15,223 nucleotides of DNA from Nitrososphaerales archaeon TH526 (GTDB lineage Archaea > Thermoproteota > Nitrososphaeria > Nitrososphaerales > Nitrososphaeraceae), in NCBI GenBank assembly GCA_014523665.1, contig JAATVR010000571.1:1-15223 (forward strand), given 5' to 3'. The position numbers were made by a program, and so were the translations under genes. Of the stretch, positions 7,523-15,223 are shown one piece after another; positions within the stretch are counted from its first letter, which is position 1; each line of letters begins with the position of its first letter. The notes under the pieces are model-generated. The model worked only from the letters and a program-made list of their open reading frames with translations. It was not told the origin of the DNA and searched no databases.

Positions 7523-9098
7523 AGAATCTCATATTCAACTCACTTGTATTGGCTGTCACAAGTGCGTAATCTTGTCTAATAGCCGGAGCCAACTGTGGTA
7601 CCCCTTTAGATATACTGACTCCCTCAACTTCTATTTTATATGCATCGTTTCCGGAATGTGGCGCTGGAATTACTACCTTTTGTACATTATTACGAATAAT
7701 ATCGTTGATATCTTCCGAGGCCCAAATCCTCCCAGAATTCTCATCTATGACTCGCAGGTGCAAACGGTTCTGCATTGTGGTTCCAGGAGGATCGCGCCAT
7801 ACAAGTGTAACAACAAAGGGGGAGCTACTCGTTGACAAATGTGTATCATAAGTCATTATATCTCCAGTAGCAACCGCATTTTCAAGAGAGTCATCAAAGA
7901 GGATCTTACTTGAATCAGTTGGAAATAGACTATTTCTCAGATCAACCCGACCCCATCCCTGAAGCTTTTGTGGGATTCCCATCCCCATGTCTGTGGCACC
8001 ATTAACTAGTATCGCTTTTATGAGGGCAGATGAAGGTGATAAATGTGCCCGTTCCTCAATGAGATACTGTCTAACCAGGGCACATGTGCCAGCTATGATT
8101 GGCGTTGCCATACTTGTTCCGCTTAGATAGTAGTAATTCTCTACCGCTGATGGCCCAGCATCGGCAGGAAGTTCGGGAGTATTTTTGTTTCCCGCACCAT
8201 AAATTGGCCTTCCTGGCAGTCCTCGACCCACAGAATCTGCGTGTGTTAAAATCCCGTCCTCGTCCCCTGAACCATCTTGCTTACCATCTGGTCCCGCAGA
8301 AAAACCGTCTGGACCAGTGTCAGCTATCTGTTCTGAAGAACGAGTTGAGAGAATCCATGTTCCAGGAGCAACAACATCCGGTTTATGCCTATTATTTTGT
8401 GCTGGTCCTTTACAGCTAAACTTCGCAATTCCATTAGGATTATCTGCATCAATAGTAAAATTACGTACGGGCCCGACCTCCCCCCATTCAGTTGGCATGC
8501 CAGGAGGAGGAGGAAACTGAACGTCGTTTGGTAGTTGACGAATACTTTTGCAAGCCCCAATTGTTAGGACATTTTTCGCAGTTCCAGGAGGATTGACTCT
8601 GCGAGGCGCATCGTTGCCAGCTGAAAAGCATATAAGAAAGTCTCGATGGTCAAAAGAAAATTGATCTGCATTCCTGTTATATAAGTCGTTACCAAAAGAC
8701 TGACTCCAGGAGTTTGTGTGGATACGAGCTCCATCATTGAATGCTTGTTCAAACAGGTCATGTAGGTTAGAGGGGAGATCAATATCTCCCCTAGAATCCA
8801 GTATCGATTGAAAGATCAATTTGGCCGCTGGAGCCATTCCTGTAATCTTCCCGTTAGAGCAGGAGCCATCGCCTAACACGGATCCGGCAACATGAGTTCC
8901 ATGGCCATTAAGGTCTCTGGGATCCTCGGGATTGCCCAGGGCATAAATTTTCAGAATCCGCCCTCTAAAGTCTTTATGAATAGTATCGTCATTTACACCT
9001 TTATCTAGGCCAGAATCTGCTATGGCTATAATCTGGCCTTCCCCGTTCAAATGATGGTCATTGCGGACGGCATCAACATTGATTATTCCGCTAGCCAC
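7521..9098 (-). CDS. S8 subtilisin-like serine protease, catalytic part (KP-43-like)
   Basis: This frame encodes the complete catalytic domain and C-terminal beta domain of an S8 protease. Counting from the GTG at 9098, the triad is Asp28 in 'IIAIADSGLD', His66 in 'NGHGTHVAG' and Ser329 in 'LSGTSMATP'; the oxyanion Asn162 is in 'FSAGND'. An Asp/Gly-rich insert (about 260-282) could bind calcium. The last about 130 residues are a beta-sandwich with 'VVTLVWRDPPG', as in KP-43-type alkaline proteases. The frame extends upstream without a start to a stop at 9210-9212, and residues there ('IPSVKTINPYFPP') are clearly propeptide, so the GTG is not the natural start. The real N-terminus is in the adjoining frame, separated by a 4-bp tandem duplication. 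Joined, the protein is 811 residues. Confidence 0.85.
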   Translation of the reverse strand: MASGIINVDAVRNDHHLNGEGQIIAIADSGLDKGVNDDTIHKDFRGRILKIYALGNPEDPRDLNGHGTHVAGSVLGDGSCSNGKITGMAPAAKLIFQSILDSRGDIDLPSNLHDLFEQAFNDGARIHTNSWSQSFGNDLYNRNADQFSFDHRDFLICFSAGNDAPRRVNPPGTAKNVLTIGACKSIRQLPNDVQFPPPPGMPTEWGEVGPVRNFTIDADNPNGIAKFSCKGPAQNNRHKPDVVAPGTWILSTRSSEQIADTGPDGFSAGPDGKQDGSGDEDGILTHADSVGRGLPGRPIYGAGNKNTPELPADAGPSAVENYYYLSGTSMATPIIAGTCALVRQYLIEERAHLSPSSALIKAILVNGATDMGMGIPQKLQGWGRVDLRNSLFPTDSSKILFDDSLENAVATGDIMTYDTHLSTSSSPFVVTLVWRDPPGTTMQNRLHLRVIDENSGRIWASEDINDIIRNNVQKVVIPAPHSGNDAYKIEVEGVSISKGVPQLAPAIRQDYALVTANTSELNMRF

Positions 9099-9200
9099 GT
9101 TATTGTCAAGTCGAGGAGGAAAATATGGGTTGATAGTCTTAACTGATGGAATCGCAGCAATAATGGGTAAGATCGCCTCATCGGCAAAAATTATAAGACT

Positions 9201-9208
9201 TCTATCTA
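9201..9208. repeat. Tandem TCTA TCTA that splits the S8 gene
   Basis: The plus strand reads TCTATCTA; on the coding strand this is TAGATAGA. The second unit creates the stop of the propeptide frame (TAG at 9204-9202). Deleting one 4-bp unit gives '...AKLVR' joined to 'SLIIFADEA' and one uninterrupted frame into the catalytic domain. Confidence 0.85.
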
Positions 9209-9960
9209 ACTAGTTTTGCATTATTAGACCTTACGACCTCTATTATATCTTGCAATTGAGACTCATCAAACAAAACCACTTCAACGTTTCCCTCTTTCTC
9301 CACATCAAGTGGTTTAGTCTGTGAAATCCTTTTTTCAGGTTCCAACTCTTTCGAAGTATCAGATGGGGTTTCAGGCAATTCATCAGCCAAATCCTCCATG
9401 GATCTGTCTGCAATAGTTATTGCACCATGGGCCTCTAAGGACATTCCTTGACGAACTGATGGCGGAACAAGGTTCGGATTAATCTTTAACGATGGAAAAT
9501 ACGGAATTAACGATTCAACAAAGTTAAAGTTCCTCAATTCATCAACCTTATCGCTTTCAATGCTAATCAAGTAGTAATTGTCTTTCTCTAATACTTCATA
9601 GAAGTGCGTCCCCAATCCTTCTAGCATCTTCTTCCAATCAGGATGCAAAGGACCAACCACTCCCAATATATTATAACTCCTGCCAGATGGAGATTCCCTC
9701 TTCAAGAATTCCTTGGATGTAGAACGAATTCGTGGATCTCCTATGTTCACTGTAAAGCCATTAACTTCGATTACTGATGGATCATTTAACTCGCGAATTC
9801 TGTATCCTTTTGATTGTAAAGCATGCAAACCATTATCGGATGCCTTTACCAGTACTGACTCATCATAATACACCATAACCTCTGCAACTTTCTCGCTTAT
9901 CTCTTCTATTGACGCTTGCTTCTTCCCTTTTCCCATGTAAACCATAGCCTTCTTTGTCAT
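9202..9960 (-). CDS. Propeptide region of the S8 protease, separated by a frameshift
   Basis: A 252-residue frame that forms the front of the S8 protease. It begins 'MTKKAMVYMGKGKKQASI' with no hydrophobic signal segment. At least two units look like I9-type propeptide folds. One is about residues 95-165, with 'YNILGVVGPLHPDW', 'YYLISIESDKVDEL' and 'PSLKINPN'. The second starts at about 227, 'VEVVLFDESQLQDII', and continues across the frameshift to end with 'KTINPYFPP'. Between them is a charged linker rich in Glu, Pro and Lys (about 188-225). In the family such propeptides guide folding and block the active site until cleaved. A GGAGGG at 9975-9980 lies 14 bases before the ATG, further than a usual Shine-Dalgarno sequence. 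A TATA-like GTATTTTTATGG is near 10004-10015. Confidence 0.7.
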   Translation of the reverse strand: MTKKAMVYMGKGKKQASIEEISEKVAEVMVYYDESVLVKASDNGLHALQSKGYRIRELNDPSVIEVNGFTVNIGDPRIRSTSKEFLKRESPSGRSYNILGVVGPLHPDWKKMLEGLGTHFYEVLEKDNYYLISIESDKVDELRNFNFVESLIPYFPSLKINPNLVPPSVRQGMSLEAHGAITIADRSMEDLADELPETPSDTSKELEPEKRISQTKPLDVEKEGNVEVVLFDESQLQDIIEVVRSNNAKLVR

Positions 9961-10535
9961 GATAATTGTATTGTCCCTCCTACCGCTCTTTTCCTTCTAC
10001 CGTTCCATAAAAATACAGAGCAGATGTTAGGAGCCGACTTAAGTTCTCTCAACTCTAGTCTGTCCATGTTAGCTTAACAATCGTGATACTGATAGGTTTT
10101 TCCATGAGTAGGATGCCACGTATGTGTTTTATGCATCAATATAGGTTCACAAGCTACTAATTCCGCTGAGACGGCACACATTAGATCTACAATCTTGAAT
10201 TTCTGCATCTATAAGTTCAAAAATGATCGGCTAGATGGAAATATTTAATGGGTAATCGACATACTCTAAGAAAAATGATGAAAAAAAAATGAATTAAGAT
10301 ACTTTATGTTATTACTGATGATGACAGCAAGTATTTTTTAATAAAGATCTGGGTACCACACTGCGGCACATCTTTACGACGTATTAATACCAAACTACTC
10401 AATTTGAGAGCAAATACATAATTCCATACACTGTTAATGCAAAATACCTATAATGTAGAGATTAGAATAGCACATATGGTAGTCAAAATCATTGTTGACT
10501 CACAAGCTGAAAGATGATGATTTATGTCGATAAAT
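9961..10535. other. Intergenic stretch upstream of the S8 gene
   Basis: No gene or RNA is visible in these 575 bases. The left end holds the probable promoter and leader of the S8 gene (GGAGGG at 9975-9980). The remainder is AT-rich with a run of nine A near 10282 and no clear inverted repeats that I could find. Confidence 0.5.
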
Positions 10536-11414
10536 TTATTGAAGCTTTTTCTTTTCCCTAATTAGAACATCAATTTGGGCATTTAGCATGTTCTTGTGCT
10601 GAAGTAATATCTCGTATATGATCCAATTGTCTTCCACAGCTTCGGCAATAGAGGAAATTTTGCTCATTGCAATCTTCAAGGCAGTTATTGATTTATCAAA
10701 GGAACGCGCTGCTTTCAATTCAAGATCCACTATCTTATCTTGATAAGATATAAGACTGTCGCGCTCATCTTGGTTTGCTTTCACTAGTTTTCTAGCCTGC
10801 CTTGAAGAGTAACCATTCTTGATAACCATGCCTGCTATACGATGTCGTTCATTTGAATCCTTAAGAGGGATCAACTCTTCGGCTGTGCTTGGATATATCC
10901 GGCCGCTGCTAACTTGTTCCAACAACTCTTCAGGAAGTTCAAGTAAGGATAGTCGTTTACAAATATATGCGGTACTTTTGGAGATCTTCGATGCCAACTC
11001 GGTTAGTCCCCCCCAACCACGGTCACTGACATAACTTCTGAATGCTCTAGCCTCTTCGATAGGATCAAGATTTCTTCTTTGTATATTCTCCAATAATGAT
11101 ACCTCGAACGCGGATTTATCGTCAAGCTCCACTACGTGGCAGATAATCTTTCTAAAACGGAGCTTTCTGCATGCATTATAGCGTCTACATCCCGCAATAA
11201 TTTCGAAAAAATTCCCTTTTGTTCTCACTATGATGGGATGCAAAAGACCATTCTGTCGTATAGAATCAACAAGTTCAGGAGTTTCAGGTCGGTCTGCCCC
11301 GTAGATGGAGGGTTCAGGAAGTTTGATCCTATGAATTTCGATTTCTTCAATAATTCCGATAAGTAGGCTGGAGGTTGAGATTCCTCTTTGCAACGTGTAA
11401 CCTATTACTATCAT
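10536..11414 (-). CDS. ParB-like DNA-binding protein
   Basis: A 292-residue protein with ParB family order. The N-terminal ParB/Sulfiredoxin-like domain is about residues 25-122: 'GLLHPIIVR' (56-64), 'EIIAGCRRYNACRKL' (71-85, equivalent to the GERR CTP-binding box with Glu replaced by Cys) and 'LLENIQRRNLDPIEEA' (107-122, the ENxQR box intact). A helix-turn-helix follows (about 137-158, 'LTELASKISKSTAYICKRL') and then a helical linker. The last about 75 residues are charged and probably coiled coil, unlike a usual ParB dimerisation domain. No ParA is in the window. Canonical ParB proteins bind parS sites, hydrolyse CTP and slide along DNA; ParB-like proteins are common in Nitrososphaerales, and their role may be partition or regulation. 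The first about 20 residues are hydrophobic and not conserved, so a later start is possible. Confidence 0.8.
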   Translation of the reverse strand: MIVIGYTLQRGISTSSLLIGIIEEIEIHRIKLPEPSIYGADRPETPELVDSIRQNGLLHPIIVRTKGNFFEIIAGCRRYNACRKLRFRKIICHVVELDDKSAFEVSLLENIQRRNLDPIEEARAFRSYVSDRGWGGLTELASKISKSTAYICKRLSLLELPEELLEQVSSGRIYPSTAEELIPLKDSNERHRIAGMVIKNGYSSRQARKLVKANQDERDSLISYQDKIVDLELKAARSFDKSITALKIAMSKISSIAEAVEDNWIIYEILLQHKNMLNAQIDVLIREKKKLQ

Positions 11415-11530
11415 GTATTTAATATTTTTGCGATTATTGGAGAAAATACCACTGGTTCCCCAACTGTGGTCAAATCAATTTTACTTTATGAAGGGTTTAG
11501 GATGAAATGAAAGTGGAATAGCACGACTTA

Positions 11531-11908
11531 TCATGAATTTAACTCCGAAGCTACTTGGTTCAGTAATTCCTCCTTACCCACTGGTTTCCTTATGAAACAA
11601 GTTACATCCAAATTAGGGAAAAACTCTTTCAATGATCTGTAATAAATCCCAAATGCAGTAACAAAACAAACCTTGCAAGCACTATCTATCCTATGCATTT
11701 TTTCATATAGCTCGAATCCACTCATATGAGGCATTCTCACATCCAACAGAGCTAGATCGTATAGACCAGTTCTAAACTCCGATAAAGCCCTCAGAGGATC
11801 GTTGTATACCTTAACTCGATAGCCAGAACTTTCCAGATAATATTGAAACAAGGTGGCTATATCAGATTCGTCGTCTACCAATAAGATTGCTCCTGAGCTA
11901 TTTTGCAA
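11531..11908 (-). CDS. Single-domain response regulator (CheY-like receiver)
   Basis: A 125-residue receiver domain with no output domain. The acidic pocket 'LLVDDES' (Asp12, Asp13), phospho-acceptor Asp56 in 'LLDVRMPHMSG', Thr84 in 'FVTAFG' and Lys108 in 'IRKPVG' are all present, so phosphorylation by a histidine kinase should be possible. The kinase is not in the window. The only usable start is the TTG at 11908, just before 'QNSSGAILLVDD'; no ATG lies in frame upstream. A TATA-like GAATACATAATA (11930-11941) is about 27 bp upstream of this codon and supports it. It lies 116 bp upstream of parB in the same direction, but the gap makes a shared transcript uncertain. Confidence 0.85.
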   Translation of the reverse strand: MQNSSGAILLVDDESDIATLFQYYLESSGYRVKVYNDPLRALSEFRTGLYDLALLDVRMPHMSGFELYEKMHRIDSACKVCFVTAFGIYYRSLKEFFPNLDVTCFIRKPVGKEELLNQVASELNS

Positions 11909-11929
11909 GACTAGGAGTTCAGTATGAAC

Positions 11930-11941
11930 TATTATGTATTC
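11930..11941 (-). promoter_or_regulatory. Candidate TATA box for the response regulator
   Basis: GAATACATAATA on the minus strand is centred about 27 bp from the TTG at 11908, consistent with a leaderless start at an unusual codon. Confidence 0.35.
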
Positions 11942-12062
11942 AAATCGTTTTGGCGGTTTCTCTTTTATATACCAGTTCGAGATTTCTTCGGCGCCGAAAT
12001 TTCGATTCTAATTCTGAAATTAATCGTAAGTGGCTCTTGAATCTACCCTAAACCATTTATGA

Positions 12063-12102
12063 TTTGACCGCAATGGTGACCGAGTTGGTGACCAATATGA
12101 CC
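12063..12102 (+). promoter_or_regulatory. Iteron-like TGACC repeats upstream of the HTH/coiled-coil gene
   Basis: TGACC occurs at 12065, 12077, 12089 and 12098, the first three exactly 12 bp apart. The middle two are the near-palindromic GGTGACC (GGTnACC). The array ends about 5 bp before a TATA-like GATATATT (12106-12113), which is itself about 27 bp from the ATG at 12137. It is thus well placed for a regulator or a partition protein to bind. Confidence 0.6.
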
Positions 12103-12105
12103 AAA

Positions 12106-12113
12106 GATATATT
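12106..12113 (+). promoter_or_regulatory. Candidate TATA box for the HTH/coiled-coil gene
   Basis: GATATATT centred about 27 bp upstream of the ATG at 12137. A leaderless transcript would start at or next to the ATG. Confidence 0.5.
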
Positions 12114-12136
12114 AGGCACACTTATGTAGCAAAACT

Positions 12137-13396
12137 ATGGGAATAGGCCTGTCGCCATACACAAAGAGCCAGATTATACAGGATTGGCTTTCGGGAAAGC
12201 GTCGCAAGGAAATTTCCGTAAACAATGGAATTTCAACAGGTGCGATAAGCAATGTAGTTGAAGAATGGAGATTGCGATTAGGTAGATCAGAGCTTGACTC
12301 CCTTAGGGAGTTGGTCGTAGAATGGCGAAAGAGCGGCATTACCGCTGCAGAATGCACTTTAGGCATTAGAATTGTAAACGTGCTTAGGAGCCTAGGGACA
12401 GAAGAGGATCAGGTATACCTGTTCTTAACTCAGATATACGATAAATGTCAGTATTTTGATATTTCACCTGATACAATAGTCAACACGGCCAGACAAGTTG
12501 CAGATTTAGTTAACAAAATGCCTATCTCCGAAATCCCTAAGTACGTTCAAGAAAAAGTACAAGAAAAAGTCCGAGTTGAGAATGAGGTCCAGCAAGCAAT
12601 GAAGGAAAAGAGTAATGCAGAAGCACGGCTGCAAAGTACTCTGAAGAATAATGCTGTTACTATACAAACATTGGGCGCCTTCATCAAAGCGAAGGACCTC
12701 CTCATGAATAATCACAATATACACATTGAGAGCGATCTTTCCAAAGTAGTAAATTTGATAAATAATTCAAGACTACTTGGCTTAGATCCAAATCGAATTG
12801 TATCTTATCTTGCGAATATTGCTAACCTAGAATCGAGGGAAAGACAGCTTCTTGACTCTATAGGAAGAGCCCATGACGAACTTGAAATGTACGAGAAAAA
12901 TATGAAGATTACATTTAAGGAAATTGAGGAGAATAAAACTCTACTTGAAGAATTTGACCAGCTGAATTCGATTGGATTTGGGCTTGAAGAGCTGGTAAAT
13001 ATTAGAAATATGGCATCAGAGTTTGAGGCAGCTAGTCATAACATTCCTAACGATTCCTTAGACCATAAGCGTTATCTCCCAAAAATGGTTTTAGATCGTT
13101 TACGAGAAACTCAATTCTTGAAAAAGGAAGTCGAATCTCTGGAGAAGGAGAAGAGGTTGCTGCAGCAAGAGATTGTACAACAAACTGAGATCTACACGAA
13201 ATTCATGGAATCTGCCGCAGAGAAGGCTATAGAGAAAGTTGTAGACTATAGTAAGCGGGCCATCCAATCTATCTACACTGAAGATCTGTCCGAGAAACAA
13301 ATAGAAGGTTCACAGACTTTACTTAAAGTAAGCAATTCCAATTCTGCATCAAAAGTGAACCAAGACATTAGCTCCGAAACGAAAAGTAGGGGATGA
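12137..13396 (+). CDS. HTH / coiled-coil protein of unknown function
   Basis: A 419-residue intact protein. Residues about 8-46 form a resolvase/transposase-like helix-turn-helix: 'KSQIIQDWLSGKRRKEIS' then 'GISTGAISNVVEEWR'. Residues 47-130 are helical. Most of the rest is charged helix with probable coiled coils at about 137-175, 229-275 and 320-352 ('LKKEVESLEKEKRLLQQEI'). The last 25 residues are Ser/Asn/Lys-rich and likely disordered. There is no signal peptide or membrane segment. I do not know a named function. Such HTH/coiled-coil proteins occur in Nitrososphaerales, to my recollection in several copies. The neighbouring ParB-like gene and the TGACC array at its promoter suggest a DNA-organising or partition role, with self-regulation through its own HTH; this is inference. 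Confidence 0.75.
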   Translation: MGIGLSPYTKSQIIQDWLSGKRRKEISVNNGISTGAISNVVEEWRLRLGRSELDSLRELVVEWRKSGITAAECTLGIRIVNVLRSLGTEEDQVYLFLTQIYDKCQYFDISPDTIVNTARQVADLVNKMPISEIPKYVQEKVQEKVRVENEVQQAMKEKSNAEARLQSTLKNNAVTIQTLGAFIKAKDLLMNNHNIHIESDLSKVVNLINNSRLLGLDPNRIVSYLANIANLESRERQLLDSIGRAHDELEMYEKNMKITFKEIEENKTLLEEFDQLNSIGFGLEELVNIRNMASEFEAASHNIPNDSLDHKRYLPKMVLDRLRETQFLKKEVESLEKEKRLLQQEIVQQTEIYTKFMESAAEKAIEKVVDYSKRAIQSIYTEDLSEKQIEGSQTLLKVSNSNSASKVNQDISSETKSRG

Positions 13397-15057
13397 AAAA
13401 TTGGTACAAGGTTAGTTCGTTCTGGTTTATATGTCAGTTCACTACATGGATCGGTTACATTTTTGATTGTCCTGTCAGTACAACACCTAAATAATAAATA
13501 TCTGTTGAAATCCTTAAACTAGGAACAGACTGACAGGCATACTTGTTCCTCTTCACCAAAGTACAGGCTTGTCCTCTTTATTGAAGAAAGCGCCATTTGG
13601 GCCATTATATGGCAATGTTGCAGCCCAAACAATATCTAGAGTCTATTCCTCCAAAGGCCCTTCATATTTACGGCACGACTACTTCAAGGCTGATGGGCCT
13701 ATAACCGTGAGTAATCAAAATACAGGAAATCAACAGATAGGTAGAGAAGTTGGGGGACATATCGGTCTAATTTGATTTCAATCTCGTTTGCTTCCACTAA
13801 AGACGATGATTTCTTCTCGTATGGTTTATTTTCTATGCTATGTCTAGAGTCTCAGGTCTTGATACCCTCTATAGTTACTTTCACTGGGTAAAACTCTTGC
13901 ATATTTTCCCTCGAAACCGTTCAGGAGTATGGTCGCCATCAACGCTTTAAGAATAGGATCGAAAATGATTTGGCTCAAGCTTGAATTTATTATTATCTTT
14001 CAGAAATGTTTCTCAATCAGTTTAGCAGAAACTTGTACGGTTAAAATGCCTCTAGTTCTGACTGATGATAGGGTAGCGGTCTTGATATATTATGGAAAAT
14101 GAATTACTTCAGGTGCATGTCGCGCGGTGTTTGTTCGTATTTTTATGTTGCGGAGCTGTATTTTCATTCTCTTCTACAGGAACTAGAATTGTCAGTTAAT
14201 GCTCATCTTGTTTGCTAAAGGCGAAAGTAGTCTCCATATGTTATTTCTCAAACTATATTTGAGTTGTTAGATTTGACTGATATCTCGTTTGGGAAAACTG
14301 TTCCATAATATGTGTTTCATCATATTCTTCCGATTCGTGTGTTACAATAACTCTGAATACCATAATGATACTAATGATACATTCTATTTATTTCTCCAAG
14401 AAAAAATATTCGTGGTACATAATATGATGATCGTATTTCCTCGTCATCGTCTTCATCATCATCATCATGGTCACATCACGGCACCTTACATTTACGTTTA
14501 TAGTCACATCCCTCTTACAGTTTATACCTGAATAAGGAAGAACGAACAGTTAAGATATGATTAAGGAATCCAAGAACATCAAAACCATAATAAACCAAAT
14601 TGGCAAAGTACAACTAGGGTCAAGTTTCGGTTCTATGTATTCAGGTTAATAGAATATACTATTACTACCATATACTGGTGATTATACTTATTTGTTGCTG
14701 CTGGAGCAGCAGCAAATTCTGCCAGCAACAATGATAGATAATTTTACACTTAACATCGATGTACTAAGGATTAACATCAATTAAGTTAAATCCATGCGAA
14801 TGTTGCTGAAAAAGATTACCACATCATGTTCGAAATCTAATATTTTGTTCTTGGAATTATTTTCCATGATGCTTTAACCTAGTTACATACACTAAACAAC
14901 AAGACGTGATTAAAAGTAATAGAAACAAGAGATGAAGTAAGGAAAATGAGATTTTTCTTTAGTAAAATAGCGATCTTTGAACCATGCAAATTTGAAAAAT
15001 GTAGTCTGTTAGTCAAACAAGAAAAATGAAAAATGAAAAAAAGAAAATATGTACATT
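13397..15057. other. Gene-poor stretch with hairpins and very short frames
   Basis: No convincing protein gene. A TTG-started frame at 13569-13775 (68 codons, 'KKAPFGPLYGNVAAQ...') has a protein-like composition and Gly/Asn-rich end but no family I recognise. A frame of 30 codons at 14557-14649 and one of 17 codons at 14731-14784 start with ATG. A CAT-rich microsatellite lies at about 14439-14474. The notable structure is the hairpin region at 14691-14731, listed separately. Confidence 0.4.
14691..14731. other. Two mutually exclusive hairpins
   Basis: TTTGTTGCTGCT (14691-14702) can pair with AGCAGCAGCAAA (14705-14716) with one G-U type pair and a tight loop. Its first part TTGTTGCTG (14692-14700) can instead pair perfectly with CAGCAACAA (14723-14731). 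The ATG of a 17-codon frame begins at the last base of the second partner (14731). This is the layout of a switching or attenuating RNA, but no larger gene follows. Confidence 0.5.
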
Positions 15058-15135
15058 TTATTTTTTTGTCAAATTATCTATTCTAATTATCTTTTCTAAT
15101 TCCTCTTTCACACGTATTACTAACTGTTCTGGCAT
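15058..15135 (-). CDS. Very short protein with a ribbon-helix-helix-like start
   Basis: A 25-codon frame encoding 'MPEQLVIRVKEELEKIIR' and 'IDNLTKK', ending in a run of A codons. The pattern of a beta strand followed by an amphipathic helix resembles the first half of ribbon-helix-helix DNA-binding proteins, which normally have about 45 residues or more, so it could be a truncated copy. The run of seven A just before the stop could hide a frameshift. GAAGTGAG directly precedes the ATG. A 9-bp inverted repeat (15128-15136 and 15165-15173, TCTGGCATT/AATGCCAGA) flanks and overlaps the start. Confidence 0.25.
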   Translation of the reverse strand: MPEQLVIRVKEELEKIIRIDNLTKK

Positions 15136-15223
15136 TTCTCACTTCAAGTATTATCAGTACATGTAATGCCAGAGAATAGAATTTTATGGTGATTTGTAAC
15201 GGATAAAACAAAAATACCATTCA

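Noticed and set aside
8099..8560. Several open frames on both strands inside the S8 gene
   Set aside because: They are out-of-frame readings of a gene with clear S8 motifs and have no family resemblance.
13569..13775. TTG-started frame of 68 codons
   Set aside because: Plausible composition but no ATG, no promoter at the right distance and no known family; mentioned only in the gene-poor stretch.
14289..14531. Plus-strand frame with a run of histidines
   Set aside because: The histidines come from a CAT microsatellite; no promoter, no family and a low-complexity composition.
1..15223. CRISPR array, rRNA, tRNA or insertion sequence
   Set aside because: No regular spaced repeats, no cloverleaf or rRNA-like sequence and no transposase motifs were seen on either strand by eye.

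Overview
The window looks like a piece of an ammonia-oxidising archaeon of the Nitrososphaerales (a Nitrososphaera/Nitrosocosmicus-type genome). The reasons are AT-rich DNA, TATA-like boxes 26-28 bp upstream of several start codons with little or no leader, almost no Shine-Dalgarno sequences, and a ParB-like protein near a lone CheY-like receiver and a large HTH/coiled-coil protein. The taxonomic call is inference from gene content and was not tested by any search.

Layout. Positions 1-4560 are a decayed area. It holds the end of a probable beta-CASP/metallo-beta-lactamase RNase remnant (minus, running off the left edge), two tandem small proteins that resemble stand-alone subtilase propeptides (I9-like), and three broken peptidase-type genes: a one-domain relative of the N-terminal domain of M35 metalloendopeptidases, an M28 aminopeptidase with two frameshifts and a lost zinc ligand, and a chimera of the same M35-associated domain with a fragment of an M14 carboxypeptidase. 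Positions 4758-9960 hold three larger enzyme genes. These are a tyrosinase (minus) split by one +1 frameshift between its two copper-binding halves, an intact DUF867/YjqB-type poly-gamma-glutamate hydrolase (plus), and a KP-43-like S8 subtilase (minus) split between propeptide and catalytic domain by a tandem 4-bp duplication (TCTA TCTA). Positions 10536-13396 hold the best preserved block: a ParB-like protein and a single-domain response regulator on the minus strand, then, divergently, a 419-residue HTH/coiled-coil protein whose promoter carries TGACC boxes at 12-bp spacing. Positions 13397-15223 are essentially gene-poor, with a two-way hairpin and a few very short reading frames.

How the parts may relate. 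The left and middle parts are a collection of proteolytic and polymer-degrading functions, many disrupted by one small indel. Either this is a locus losing its peptidase functions, or the assembly has indel errors. The lesions include non-homopolymer duplications, a gene fusion and a substituted metal ligand, so error alone does not explain them all. The right block could be a DNA-partition or nucleoid-organisation module: a ParB-like CTP-switch protein, a DNA-binding coiled-coil protein and an iteron-like site. No ParA is visible in the window.
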